Below, one piece after another: positions 40,438 to 54,246 of a stretch of 64,000 bases of DNA. The stretch is from NCBI GenBank assembly GCA_016946835.1, contig JACVTC010000028.1, forward strand, positions 1,055,001 through 1,119,000. Reading direction: 5' to 3'. Below the pieces are notes generated by a model. It saw nothing but the letters and a program-made list of their open reading frames with translations, made no database searches and was not told the origin of the DNA. A program made the position numbers and the translations under genes. This stretch comes from Neocallimastix lanati (nom. inval.). Lineage: Eukaryota > Neocallimastigomycota > Neocallimastigomycetes > Neocallimastigales > Neocallimastigaceae. Positions within the stretch are counted from its first letter, which is position 1. Each line of letters begins with the position of its first letter.

Positions 40438-41482
40438 AAATATAATGTAATAACATAAATATATGAGCTAGCATATGTGTTAGTGGCGTATAATAAATCA
40501 TATGATATTTATGTATAATGTATATAAATGTATATTATAAAATAACGTGTAATATAATAATTTCTATGTATGTTTCTTTAATAATAATAATAAAAGTTAT
40601 ATGACACGAATCACACTTTATCATTAAATATTTCTAAATAATTACTTTATTATTATTATTATATTTAAATTTTTAAAGAATATTTTAAGGAATATATTAT
40701 TTACATAACTAATATAGAGATTTTATAAAACTCTTTAATATTAATTTTTATATTAGAAAAAAGATTAATTTTTTAAAGATTTTTTTTTTTTTTATATTTC
40801 TAATATTTATAAGCTTTTTTAATTTTTAAATGTTTTTTTTTTTTTTTTTTTTTATAACAAAATTAATTTTTAAAATTTGTTAATTTTATTATTATTTTAT
40901 AATTTATAATATTATATTAAAACCCATAATATCACAATATTATTTTTAGCAATTGCTATGGAATTTTAAAAATTTATCATATTTAGAATAATGGTAAGAA
41001 AACTGAATAATTTTAGTTTAATACTAATCAACATTTAATTTCAATAATTTATATATATATATATATACGGTTCTTCTGAAGCCATTCAAATTAAAGCTTG
41101 TAAGATTTTTTTTTAAATCATTAGAAAAACCATCTTGTTACATAACTTCATCCACAACTAGTAATATTATATTAATATAATTAGTACTATTATACCAGCA
41201 TCTTGTATTGTTAGGTAAATTAATTTATCTATATAAATCTTATAAATAAACTAGAATTCAAAATTAAAAATATTTAAATTTAACAATATATTAACTCTAT
41301 AATAATTAAATGAATCTAATAATTGCTAGAATAAAATATTATTAATTATTAGTAATTTATTAATATGTTAATTGTGATTCATTGAAAATATTTATTTGTA
41401 CTTCAATATGAAAATTATAATTATATACAAGAACATCAGTATGAGGTGTGAATATAAATGAATTCAGAGTAAAGTCTCAATT
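40438..41482. other. AT-rich spacer
   Basis: A+T-rich with T runs near 40780 and 40830-40852. No gene seen, except that the last about 40 bases belong to the decayed ORF below. Confidence 0.55.
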
Positions 41483-41798
41483 CTTATTTCAAAAACCCTC
41501 AAATGATTATTTCACCCAACCTTGATACTACGCTTTGAATTTAAGCATAGACCTTGATGATTGTAAAATTTCCAATCGCCAATGATTACACCCACTAGGG
41601 AGAAGTTAATGATTCCGTTCTGATGCTCGTGGTCATTAGAGATATATGTAGGAACGTTAGGAATGCATCTCCGGGCAGTGTGTAACGACGATTGAGAGCG
41701 GCGAAGCTGATACAGTATGCCAATAACTCATCACCTTACAGTTAATCAATAACTGTATGGCCATATTGGGAGATGTGTACCCAGTATGTGCAGTCTAT

Positions 41799-41829
<31 letters not shown>

Positions 41830-42260
41830 CTTATTTCAAAAATCATTATTACGCGAATTTCAATATTTATTTAATTGGGAATGTAAAAAGGAAGATGTTA
41901 CATCTGAATTAAATAATTTTTTAGAAAATATAAAATCTCACTTTCTAGAATTATAATGATTCAATAGATGTTAATATTTCTGAATTTTTTTCAGTTTTTA
42001 AATTTCCAAAATAAAAAAAAATTTTTTTTATGACTATGAAGCTTTTTTAAATAAACTTAAATATATAATTACTACTCAAAATGACATTAATTTTTTTCAT
42101 CAATCCGATTTATCCAATGGAGAAAGAATTAATATATTTAGCATTAATTTTTTTATATTACTACTTAAATACTCAAAATTACTTGTTTCTATGAATAATA
42201 ATCTCATAAAGATTGTGTTAATTCTATTGAATTTACTTTAAAATGTGAAGAAGTAAAAAA
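41443..42260 (+). pseudogene. Decayed ORF of unknown family interrupted by a SINE
   Basis: NEFRVKSQFLFQK before the SINE joins SLLREFQYLFNWECKKEDVT, SELNNFLENIKSHFLEL after it, in the same frame once the SINE and one copy of the 13-bp target duplication are removed. Further pieces after frameshifts are YNDSIDVNISEFFSVF and FYDYEAFLNKLKYIITTQ, NDINFFHQSDLSNGERINIF. Stops and shifts elsewhere show the ORF is dead. No family recognised. Confidence 0.5.
41496..41829 (+). mobile_element. T-tailed SINE copy 2 (5'-truncated) with 13-bp target duplication
   Basis: The body, ending CAGTCTATG and then 30 T (41800-41829), is flanked by exact 13-bp repeats CTTATTTCAAAAA (41483-41495 and 41830-41842). 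It is the reverse complement of the body at 24494-24759 with a few substitutions and about 45 extra bases near its 3' end. It lacks the tRNA head found at 27694-27784, as expected of a truncated target-primed insertion. The T run is at the end opposite to the tRNA head, so it is the 3' tail. Confidence 0.85.
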
Positions 42261-43594
42261 TGATAAACAAACAACAATAATATAAATCAATATATATTAT
42301 ATTTAAATCCTTGAAAATATGCTTTATAATTCAAAAATAAATACATATATATATTATTTAAATCAAAATTAAAATCAAAAATTAAAAATTAATAATTTTA
42401 TATTTTATTTAATATTTTTTATGAATCAACACAAATTTTAAATAATAATATTTTAATGTGTTATATTAATAATTTAAATTAATTTTTAAACTTTTTTTAT
42501 TATCCAAAAAAAAAAATTTTAAATTATATATATTTATTGTATATAAAATTTTATATATATATATTTTTTTTAAAAGAAATTGGAATTAAAAAAAAAAAAA
42601 ATTATTGTCCTTTTTAAAAGAGATATACATATAAAAAAGAATTTATTTATTTAAAAATAACTATATTATATAATATATGTTAATATATTAATAAACAATA
42701 TACTATATCAATATATTGTTAATTAATATCAATATTTTGAAATATATATACTAAATTAAAAAATAATAAAATACAAAATTTAAAATTTATATTTTTGAAA
42801 ACTCTTCAGAAAAAAAAAAAATTTTTTTTATTCGTCTCTCCAGAGAATAATTTTTTTTTTCTTTAAAAGAATAATTTTTTTTTTTTAATTTTGGAATTTA
42901 AATTTTTTTTTTTTTTTTATAAATTATAAGTTATGATTTAGAGAAGAATATGAATAGGTAAATAAGACTGCATAATCTTTAATTAATGTTAAATAATTTA
43001 ATATATATATTAGCTAAACTCTATAAATAATTATCATTTAAAAATAAATTAAAAATTAAAAATTAATTATTAAATTTTAAAATTTTAATAAATTACATTT
43101 ATTTTCTTTATTTTTTTATTACACTTATTTATACAATTTAACAGATTTAATTAATATTATAATGCATACTAATATAAATTTTTGATTGTTTATTTATTTT
43201 AAAATAATCAAGTTTTTATTCAAAGCAATATTTTTAAATAAATATTTATAATAATTAATTAAGATTTAATGAAAAATTATCTTTTATATAAAAATCATTG
43301 TTGAAAAGTAAATCTAAATAATATTAAATACAACAATTAATACAACATTAAGTATAAAAGAGCAATTATTAGAAAAAAAAATAATCAGATTTTTTTTTTT
43401 TTTTTTAATTAATAAAATTTCTATATTAAAATATAAAATATTATTTCATTGATACCATTTAAGTTCATAAAAATATATTTAAAATATAATTTCAAAATAA
43501 AAAAAAAATACATTATAATTTTATATTTAAATAGTCTGTTTAAATTTAATTAAATATAATTCCTATTATTTTTTTAAAAAATTATATTTATACC
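42261..43594. other. AT-rich region upstream of the coiled-coil/CDC7 gene
   Basis: A+T-rich with many A and T runs. No gene. It should contain the promoter of the gene starting at 43595; no specific element can be named. Confidence 0.6.
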
Positions 43595-46500
43595 ATGATA
43601 ACATCAAATAAAGATTTAAATTCTCATAATTATTCAAATTCTAATTATAATGAAAACCATAAGGAAAATAATAAAGTAATCAAAAATCTTATCAATAACG
43701 AAATCTCACATGAAAGAATAGATTGCTTAAATGAAAATAAAAATTTAAGTAATAAAAAAGATTATAATTATATAAAATCACCAAATAACCAAACATGTTC
43801 ATATAATTTTAATTTTGATAAAATTAATAATGAAAAAAGAGAGAGTATTTGCGATTATACAAATGATATTGGAAATAGAGAAGAAAATTATCCAAATTCA
43901 AAAAATATTTATTATAATAAACAAGATAAATTACCGTCATCAGGTCAATTAAATCATTCATTAAATGAAAAAATAAATTTTCAAAATTATAATAAATCAA
44001 TTGTAGAAATTTCAACACTTAAATCTATATCCTCAAATGATTATACAAATTTTGAAATACGAAAAGAAATGAAAATTGATAAAAATAATGTTAGTAAAGA
44101 TAAAAATAATCATAATAATACTAAAATTAATGCCAATAATAAAAATGATTTAAATGATAAAAATAGTATAAAAACAAATAATGATTACAGCATTAATAAT
44201 AATAATGGTAACAATAAAATTTTTCAAGAAACCAATATGAAAATAGATATTTCAGAAAAACATGATATTGAAAAATTAATAACAAATACTCAAAGTATTC
44301 AAGATGATGATTTAAAAACAAATGATTATATATTTTATACATCAACCCCCCTAAGTTCGATTAATTCTAATAACAATAAAGAAAAAGTGGATGGGATTCA
44401 AAATTATAATAATAGTGATGATAGTGATAGTTATGTAAAAGAAATAGATAAATTAAATGAAGGAACTGATTCTTATGTAAATATTCTTGAAGAACAATTA
44501 GAACAAGCAGTCGAAAAAATAGATAAAATGAAAAAAGAAGTTTTAAATAAAAAAGAATTGGAAGATCAAATAAAATATGAAGTTTCTTTAAAGGAAAAGG
44601 GATTTAAAGATTATGAAAAAAAAATTGTGAAATTGAATCAAAAATGTGATCATTTAATAGATAGAGATAAAATAAAATCTAAAGAAATTGAAATGTCAAA
44701 TAACGCACTTAAAGATGTAAAAAAGAAATATGAGCAAGAAATCAAGAAAAAAGAGAATTATAAACGTCAAATCAATAAAGTTTACAGTGATAATGTTAAA
44801 ATGAAAAAGGATAATGAAGCATATAAATATAAAGTAGAACAATTATCTAATGAGCTTAAAAATATGGCAAATAGAATAAAAACATTAGAAAGTAATGAAT
44901 ATTCTTATAAATCTCGAGTTAAAAATGAAAATGGTGATGATGAAACAATAAAAACTTTAAAAGAAGAATATGAAAAAAAATTAAATGAAAAAAATAAAAT
45001 TATAAATGAAAAAGAACAAGAAAATATTCAATTAAAGAAAGATGATGAGGCTTTTAAATCTAATATATGTAAACAACTTGATTCATTATTTGTTGATTGT
45101 AAAAATAGGCAAGTAAATAATCAAATAATTATAGAAGAAAAAAATAAAGAAATATCAGATATAATTAACAAAAATAAAGCATTAATTGAGGAAAATAAAG
45201 TAAAAGAAAAGGAAATAAGCCGATTAAATGATACAATCAATAAACAAGTTTATGACTTTAAAACTTTACAATCAACATTAGAAAAAAAGGAAACAGAATA
45301 TAAATTAAAAGAAAAGGAAATTGAGAAACTTAATCAAAAATGGGAAGAAATTAAAAAAAATCAAGAACAATCAAATGCTGAAAATTACATTAATGAAAGT
45401 AAAAAGAACCTAAAACTTTTAGAGAAATATAAAATTAAATTAGACAAATCGAATGATCAATTAAATAAAACTTTGAAAGAGTTAGATGAATTAAAGAAAA
45501 ATTTTGAAAATAAAAATGCTGAGCTTACCGATCTTGCTAATAAAAATAAATATTTTAATAAAATTACAGAAGATTATAACGATTTGAAATTAAAAAATAA
45601 AGAATTACATAAATCATTAGAAGATTTAAATAAATACAAAGAAGAAGGAAAGCAAAAAGAACGTGAAATAATAAAATTAAATCAGGAAATTGGAAATTTG
45701 AATAATATCATCGATAATAATAAAGAAAAAGATATTGAAATTGAAAGATTAAACAAAGTGTTAGATGAGGAAAGGAAAAGAGAAAATGAAATATATGAAC
45801 AAAAAGAAAGAAAAATCAAGGATTTATCTCAAAGAATTGTCCAATTAAATCAATTTGAAATGAAGTTACAAGAAAAATCAAATGAAGTTGAAAAATTATC
45901 ATTAAAAATTAAAACATTAGAAAATGAAAAAACTGTATTTCAAACAGTAGAAAAAAATTTAAATGAAGAATTATTATTATTAGAAAATGAAAATAAAATA
46001 AAGAATGAAGAAATTAAAAAATATGATGAAGATATTTCAATATTGCGTAAGACTGAAGATGAATTTAAACAAAAAGAAAAACAATTTATTAGTCATATCC
46101 AAGAATTGAAAGGTAATGAAATTAAATATAAACAAGAATTTATGAAAAAAGAAGATTATTGGGAATCAAGGATTAACGAATTAAATAATAATGTACAAGA
46201 AGTTGAAATATCAAAAAATAAGGAAATAAAGAGTAAAATAGATGAAATTGAAAAACTTACAAAAGATTTAGAATCAAATAAAAATGAAATAAAAAAAATA
46301 AAAGATAAATATAAAGATGATATTAATAAAATGAAAAAATATTTAGAAGATAAAAATAGTGAATTAAACGATTTAAATATAGACTATCAGAAAAAGAAAA
46401 AGGAATTGGATGATTTAAGAGATAAAACAGATAAAAATAACGAAGAAATAATGACATTAAGACAAACTAATGAGGATAATATTGAAAAATTAAAAAATTT

Positions 46501-49500
46501 AAATATTACTAATAACAAGGAAATAGAGAATTGGAAACAAAGACATACAAAAATTACAGAAGAATTAGAAAAAATTAAAAATAATTTTGAACTAAAAAGA
46601 AATGAACTAGAAAATGCCAATAAAAATATTACCGAGAAAGAAAAGAAATTACAATTAATTAATGAAGCTTATCAAAAATCAAAAGAAGATATTGTAAGGT
46701 GTACTATACAAATAGATCAATTAAAACAAAAATATTTATCTGCTGATAAAGAATTAGAGCTTATGAAGCAAAAATATTATTTAAAGGAAAAAGAAATTGA
46801 AGGTGTAAAAAATAAACTTATTGAAAAAGAAAATGATATTAAAGATTTAAATGGTAAATTATTAATAACTGAAAATGAAATAAATAATTTGAGTAGAAAT
46901 AATAGCAAGTTAGAATTAGTAAATGCGGATCTTTTATCTAAAGAAGATAATTATAATAGTCAAATTAGTATACTAAAAGATCGTTATGAAAAATTAGAAC
47001 AAATACGAAATAGTATGAATGATGATAATAATAATTTAAGAGAAAAAATTAAAGAATTAAATGAAATTAACTTAAAGCAAGAAATTCTTATTAAAGAAGA
47101 ATCATTCTATAAAAAAGAAATAGAAAAATTAAACGAAGAAAATGAGAAATTAAAAAATAATATTCATGAATATGAAGTTGCAAGTGTTTCATGTCTTCAG
47201 CAGCTTCATACTATAACATCAGATTTAAATTTAGCAAAAAAAGAAATAGAAAAATTAAAAGAAAAATTAGAATCATCTGAAGAAGAAAAAAAAAGATATG
47301 AAGAATATAAAGAAAAATATGAAGAATATAAAGAAAAATATGAAGCATCCGAAGAAGAAAAAAGGGAAATTGAGACAAATTTTGAAGATAGTAAAAATGA
47401 AATAAAGAAATTAACAGAGCGGTTATCGGCTATACAAATGGAAAAGAAAGAATTAGAAGAAAAATTAAAGAATGATAAATTCTTAAATGCAAAAGAAAAT
47501 TTAGTGATAATTAACGGTAAAATATACTTATAAATAAATGCTTTAAATTTATCTTATATTTATTTATTTATAAATTATTGTTGTTATTATATAATATATT
47601 TTTAATAATAATTAATTATTTCAATTAATTATATATATATATATATGATAATAAAATTAACAGATAATAATAAAAATGGAAACTTAGATAATTTGGGTAT
47701 TATTACTAATGAAAACTTCAATTTAATATATGAAAAAAATAAAACAAAAGAATTTAAACAAATAGAAACTAATAGTGAACAATTAAATGAAATAATTGAA
47801 CATCTAAAAATTCAACTTTCTGTAAAAGATAATGAAATATTAATGGAAAAAATAAAACAAGACAAATATAAAAATGAGTTAGATACATTGAAAAGTAATT
47901 ACATGAAAGAAATTAATAGACAACAATTGGAAGTTAAAATTAAAGATATAGAATTGAAAGATTTTGAATCAAAGTATAATAATTTAAAGCGAAAAATCGG
48001 TGAAGATAGTAATAATAATAATAATTTAAAAGATAATATAGATATTAACGAAGAAATTATGGCTATTAAAAAAGAACTTGAAAGTAAATCAAAAATAGAA
48101 TTAGAAAATGAAAAGAATCTGTTCAAGAAAAGATTGGAGAGAGAATTAAATAGAAAGGAGGAAGCTTTGAACAATAGAATTAAAGTTGTTGAAATAAAAG
48201 CAGATGAAGAAGTTGAAATTTATAAGAAAAAGCTATTAGAAAAAACAAAAAATGAAATTGAAGAATTTCGAAAGAATTATAATATTATTCAACTCAATGA
48301 AATTCGTCAAAAAGAAAAAGAATTAGATAAGAAAATAAAAGAGGCTATTATTATTAAAAAGCGTGAATTAGTTCATCAAGAAAATAAGGTATTTACAGCA
48401 AGAAAGCATGAAATAGAAAATGCATTCTATAAACTAATAAAAGAAAAGCAACATGAACTTGAAGAAAAATATCTAAAGCGTATTATGAATCTCAAATATA
48501 TCATTGATAACACACCTCAACTTAATAATGATGAAGAAAATAAATCTTTAGCCAAAATTATTAATGACTTAAAAGATGAAATTCTTTCATTAAATGAAAG
48601 TTTATCATTAGAAAAGCAAATCAATAAAAATAATTTAAAAAAAATTAAATCTTTGGAAGAAAATCATAAAAATGAAATTGAAAATTTACTTAAAAGTCAT
48701 TTTAGTAATATTGATAATAATACTATTTTTAATAATAAAACCTTATCTCTTTTTGATAAAGATTACTTAGAAAAAATTTATAATGATATTACAAGTAAAA
48801 TGAATGAAGATATTTATCTTCAAGAAAATAAAGATGATAAAGAAATAATCGTTGATTCTTTAAATAAAAATTCTTACATGAAAAAGAGATTAAATGAAAT
48901 ATTTGCAGCATTTCAAATCTATACCTGGAAATTACATGATACAATTGAAGAATACGAAAATCAAATAAAAAATATTAATTGGAGTCAAAAATTAAATGAA
49001 TCAACTACATCTACTACTCAAAATGGTGAATTAATTAAACTTGAAAATAAATTTAAACTTCTATTAAAAGAAAAAGAAGCCGAATATTTAAGAATATTGA
49101 CTGAGTTAGAATTAGATAATTATATGAAGGAAACAAATTTAATAGAGCAATCACTTTTGAATAATAAAAACTTCAATAATCTTCATTACGAAGAACAACT
49201 TAAAGCTCTAGAAACAAAATATCAAAGTTCAATAAAGATGATAGATAATGAAAAGAAATCCTCTTCTGTTTTAACCAATGAAAATAAGAAACTTCGTCAA
49301 ATAGTAGAAAGAGATCGTCGAACAATTGAATATGATAATAAATTATTAAAAAAATATAAAAGGCAAATTGATTTCTTAGAAAAAACCTTAAATATAGAAA
49401 CTCAAGGGCGTGACAAAGTTCTTCAAGGTTATATCCAACAAATTCATCAAGGTAAAGGAAAACGTGGCAAAACTAAAACAGCTGAATTTGTTAATATTGA

Positions 49501-50480
49501 TGGTGTTATTAATGCTTGTAAAAGAGGAGATGATGATCAAAGAACTGATGATGATAATCGTCAAAAGGATGGACATTCTGAATTGACAACAGAAGATTTT
49601 ATTAATTCCTTAAATACTGATCGTTATAATACACGAGAAAATGATAACAAAGATGAACATAGTGAAGAAACTGAAAATGAAGATAAAGAAACAAATACTA
49701 TAGATTTAGATTCATATGATACTACATATGATACCACTGCTCGAACAACAGAAATGTCAACAGAACTTAATACTGAAGAAATTAAAAAAGAAGAAGAAGA
49801 AGAAGATGATGATGATGATGAAAATGATAATAATAGTGATAATGACTATGTCAGTGAACATCCTGATCAAGATAATAAAAGAAATAATATTGGTAGTGAT
49901 AATGATAGTGATAATGATAGTGATAGTGATAGTGATAACGATAATTATGAAGTAGATGATGATGAAAGTAATTCGATGTCCTTAGATAATCAAAATAAGA
50001 AAAGTAGAAGAGAAAAAATGAGATATTCTAAAATGGGCAAAAGTTTAAGATATAGTAATAAAATAAATAAAGATAATATAGAGCATAAAAAGTTAAGATC
50101 AATTAAAATAGATAGAAGAGGAAATAATTCACATAGAAAAGAAGAAACAATTAATAAGGAAAATATCCTTCCAAAGAACTATAATAATGAAAAATACGAT
50201 TTAAGAAATAAAAAAGATAAGAATAAATCAATAGAAGTTTTTGATAATGATTATTTGGAATCTTCCTCCGAAGAAGAAGTCTCTGAAAGTATTAAAGAAG
50301 AAATTAGAACATTATTAGAAGATATACCCGAATTAAATAATAAATATTATATTTTAAATAAAATAGGAGAAGGTAATGAATATTAATATATATATAAATA
50401 GTTTTAATATATGTTATCTATATATAATTAAATAATAGTATTTAATGTATTTAATAATAATATTGTATATATATGTTGTA

Positions 50481-50540
<60 letters not shown>

Positions 50541-52424
50541 TGATTTGATTTGATTTGATTTGATTTAATTTTTGATTCTGGATTTTTTAATTTTCAATAT
50601 TAATTGTTTTAAATTTTTATATATATAAAATTTCATTGTTTATATTAATTCAATTAAATTATATTTTGCTTATTTTAAAATAAAATATATAGGTACATTT
50701 AGTTCTGTATACAAAGCTTTACGTATTGATGAGGAAAAAAAGAGAAAAGAACGTATAAGAAAAAAAAGAGAAAATAAATACTATGCCAAAAAAATAAAAG
50801 ATAAGAAGTATTATGCTCTAAAAAGAATTTATGCCACTAGTAGTCCTCAACGTATAGAAAATGAGATAAGTATTCTCCATGATTTAAGGTAAATAAAAAA
50901 ATAATAACATTAAATAATAAAATTTCATATTAAATGAAAATTTTTATATATATTTATTAATTATTTAAAATATTATTATAGAAAAAAGAGTAATATTGTA
51001 TCAATCTACAGTTGTGTTCGTTACGAAGATCAAGTTATTTTAGTATTACCTTATGTTCAACACAATGATTTTAGAGTATGCTAAAATATAAATAACTAAT
51101 TAAATTATAATAGTAATAATAATAATAATAGTAAAAATAAAATAATATGAACATATATATTATTTATTCATTCATTAATTTTAAAAATATATATTAATTA
51201 TTTAAATAAATAAATAAAGAATTACTTAAATACTATGACAATGGATGATATTCGTTATTATATGATTTCAATTTTAACGGCATTAAAGCATTGTCATGAA
51301 TTATATATTATGCATAGAGATATTAAACCAAGTAATTTTTTATATGATGTAAAAAATAAAACTGGTGTATTAGTCGATTTTGGATTAGCACAACGTATGG
51401 ATGAAGCTGATATAGCTGCTTCTAAGGCTGCCAAGAAAACATTACCGATTAATACTCATAACAAACGTCCATTAGGGGAAATGAGTGGTAATACAAATTC
51501 TGAATTTCATAATAAAAAATTGAAAACTGGTAAAAAAACATCAAAATCACTTAAAACAAAATTACCTGTAAATAGTAATAGTAATAATAACACAGTAGAA
51601 GCTATTGATGAAGAAGATTCAGAAAATAATGAAAACAGATATGTACCAGATATTAATAATGAAATTCCTATTGATATACCCACTTTTAATAATGGAAAAA
51701 TTCATCCACTTAGTGTTATGGCAACAGTACCAAAATATGGTAAACCAGGTTATATTAAAAATGATGTGAGGTAATTAAATGAGAATATTAATAACATTTA
51801 TAATATTAACTATAATAATAATAATAATTATGGTTTTTATTAATGTAGTATATATATGAATAAAATTATAAAGTATTATAATATAATATAATTAACTTTA
51901 AATTATAATTATTTAATTATATATGACTAATAGACCAGCTATTAGAGCTAATAGAGCTGGTACAAGGGGTTTTAGAGCTCCGGAAGTATTGTTTAAATGT
52001 GTTCATCAAACTGTTGGTAAGTGGAAATTATACATATATATATATTTATAAAAATGACTTTTAAAATATAATTCTTTTAGTATTTAACTATAATAATTTT
52101 ATTATTGGTATTAGTATAAAAAAAAAAAAAATAAAAATAAAAATAATAATAAATAAAAAATAAATAAATAAATATAAATATATATTAATATATGGTATTA
52201 ATTTTTATTTTAACTTTTAATATAACAATAGCTATTGATATATGGTCTGTTGGTGTTATTTTACTTTCCATGTTTACCCAACGTTTTCCATTCTTTAATT
52301 CAAATGATGATTATGAAGCTCTTCTCGAATTGGGTTGTATTTTTGGTAAACAAAGAATGAAATATGTTGCTTATGTTTTAGGTAAAGAGTCAATTATACA
52401 ATAAATTTTTATTTAAAAAAGGAA

Positions 52425-52474
<50 letters not shown>

Positions 52475-52793
52475 AATATAAATATATTAATAATAATTAA
52501 ATAATTAAAATGGTAAATATTTTAATGATTTAATTTTAATTTATTTAATAGAACGTACATATGAAACCAATATTCCTTCAGTTGATCGTCATATTTCATT
52601 CCAGAAATTATGTCAAAGTTTAAATCCTAAAAAATATATACCAAAAGAAGGAATAGATTTCTTAACATGTCTTTTAACATTAGATCCAAAAACTAGAATT
52701 ACAGCAAAAGATGCTCTTGAACATCCGTTTTTAAAAAATTTTGATGAAAAAAAAGACCTTCAATCAATTACTGATGATAAAATTAATGAATAA
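43595..52793 (+). CDS. CDC7-like: CDC7-type kinase fused to a giant coiled-coil N-terminus (2648 aa, 8 exons)
   Basis: CDC7 with Dbf4 phosphorylates MCM to fire replication origins. Exons: 43595-47516, 47664-50372, 50693-50888, 50982-51075, 51220-51770, 51934-52016, 52232-52381, 52552-52793; 7947 nt in total, GT-AG and in phase. Residues 1-about 300 are Asn-rich. About 300-1950 are Lys/Glu-rich coiled coil, followed by acidic (DSDNDSDSDSDND) and basic stretches. The kinase domain starts at about 2204: GEGTFSSVY, Lys2254 in YALKRIYATSSPQRIENE, HRDIKPSNF (2339-2347), DFGLAQR (2360-2366), an insert of about 120 aa, then RAGTRGFRAPEVL and IDIWSVGVI. The long insert before RAGTRGFRAPE and IRTLLEDIPELNNKY just before the kinase are CDC7 hallmarks. 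Usual CDC7 is about 500-600 aa. Two abutting genes remain possible, but 47664-50372 is one open frame spanning coiled coil and kinase start. Confidence 0.8.
50485..50565 (+). repeat. TTA microsatellite and GATTT repeat in an intron
   Basis: About 18 TTA/ATT units (50485-50540) run into GATTT units (50540-50565), wholly inside intron 2 (50373-50692) of the CDC7-like gene. Confidence 0.85.
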
Positions 52794-53042
52794 TTTATAA
52801 AACTAATAACTAAATAATAATAATATTATTATTAATATTGATATAACATTAACTAATATATACGTATATATATTATTATTTATTTATTACAAATATATAT
52901 ATATATTTTTTACTTAATTCTAAAAATTATTAATAATCATATTTAATATATTAATAATAAAAAAAATAATGTTTAATTTGTATTTTATATAATTTATTGT
53001 GTTTTACACTTTTAATTATATATTATATAGATTAATGTATTC

Positions 53043-53091
<49 letters not shown>

Positions 53092-53510
53092 TTATATAAT
53101 TTTATAATTTAATATCATAAATTATTTATTATTTTTTCTTTATATATTAAATTTAATTATATTTATAAGTATATTTTTTGTTTTTATATTTAATTAAATG
53201 TTTTGCTATTAGTTTAATTAAAATTAATTATTAAATAATTTAAAAATAGTTACTATTTAATTACATAATTAATGATAATATTCTATAATTACAGATAATA
53301 TAGTACAATAATGATGAATTTATTATTATTTATATTTTGTATATACATATGTAATAAAATTAATAATTAAAATAATAATAATAATAAATATTAAAATCTA
53401 AAATTATTATATCATTATCACTAATAAAAATTTTTTTAAAACGAATTATTTGATGATTATATTATTTTAATTTTTACCACTTCATTGTTTTACATTTAAT
53501 ATTATTGTAG
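52794..53510. other. Intergenic downstream of CDC7-like gene
   Basis: A+T-rich with an A run of about 37 (53047-53084). No gene. Confidence 0.65.
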
Positions 53511-53986
53511 TATCCTAAATTTAGCATTGGCTTCCGATGGGTACTTCATGCCAGATGTAGATATATATTCGATGCTCCTGTTGCCAAAGCCGCCAAAATG
53601 ATTGAAGACGACTGTCCAGAAAGGTGGCTTTGTTGTTATAGAAAATATAGTAATCCCCGATTTAAACATTGGTCATCTAAATGCTATCTTTTCCGTGAAT
53701 TTCGAATGAAATATTTTAAGGATATTGAAATTCTTTATGAAAAATTTTTTAAAATTTCTAAATATTGTCTAATATCAAATAGTAATGTAAACACTGTTAT
53801 CACAGATATGAATAATATAGAATCAAGTACAGATTCTGTTAGTTGTAGCGAAGTATATAATGTTAATAATAATAACAATAGAAATAATATTGTTAATAGT
53901 AGAATTAGTGGTAGTGAAAATAGGAATATTAGTATTAATGATAGTGAAAATAATAGTATTGTTACTAATAATAATATATATGTGAC

Positions 53987-54017
<31 letters not shown>

Positions 54018-54032
54018 GTAGTAAAAGATTGA
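53511..54032 (+). pseudogene. LINE C-terminal fragment with zinc-knuckle-like motif
   Basis: Plus-strand frame: GFRWVLHARCRYIFDAPVAK, AAKMIEDDCPERWLCCYRKY, SNPRFKHWSSKCYLFREFR. The Cys/His spacing (C..CC..HW..C) and (F/L)DAPVAKAAK match the C-terminal part of LINE ORFs; compare RLDARIAKAAKIID on the minus strand near 54960. An Asn/Ser-rich stretch follows and the frame ends in poly-Phe from a T run. No RT core; fragment only. Confidence 0.65.
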
Positions 54033-54104
54033 TTCATCGTTATTTATTAAATAGTTAATAAAGTACATTTAATAAAAAGAAAAAAAAGATAAAATAATAA
54101 ACAA

Positions 54105-54138
<34 letters not shown>

Positions 54139-54246
54139 ACAAAATAAAAATAATGGTATAATGTATTCTAGTTTTATTTAATTTAATAAGACTTCACAAG
54201 GACATTATCATACTGTAGTATAATAATTATTTTTGACATCAAAATA

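Noticed and set aside
43595-47533. Separate 1312-aa coiled-coil gene ending at 47533
   Set aside because: The final codons read through a GT donor at 47517, and an in-phase acceptor at 47663 continues the coiled coil in the next open exon. Kept only as an alternative pending cDNA.
53509-53518. GTATCCTAAA as a further U12-type donor
   Set aside because: It lies at the edge of a LINE fragment with no exon upstream; the match to GTATCCTTT is incomplete.
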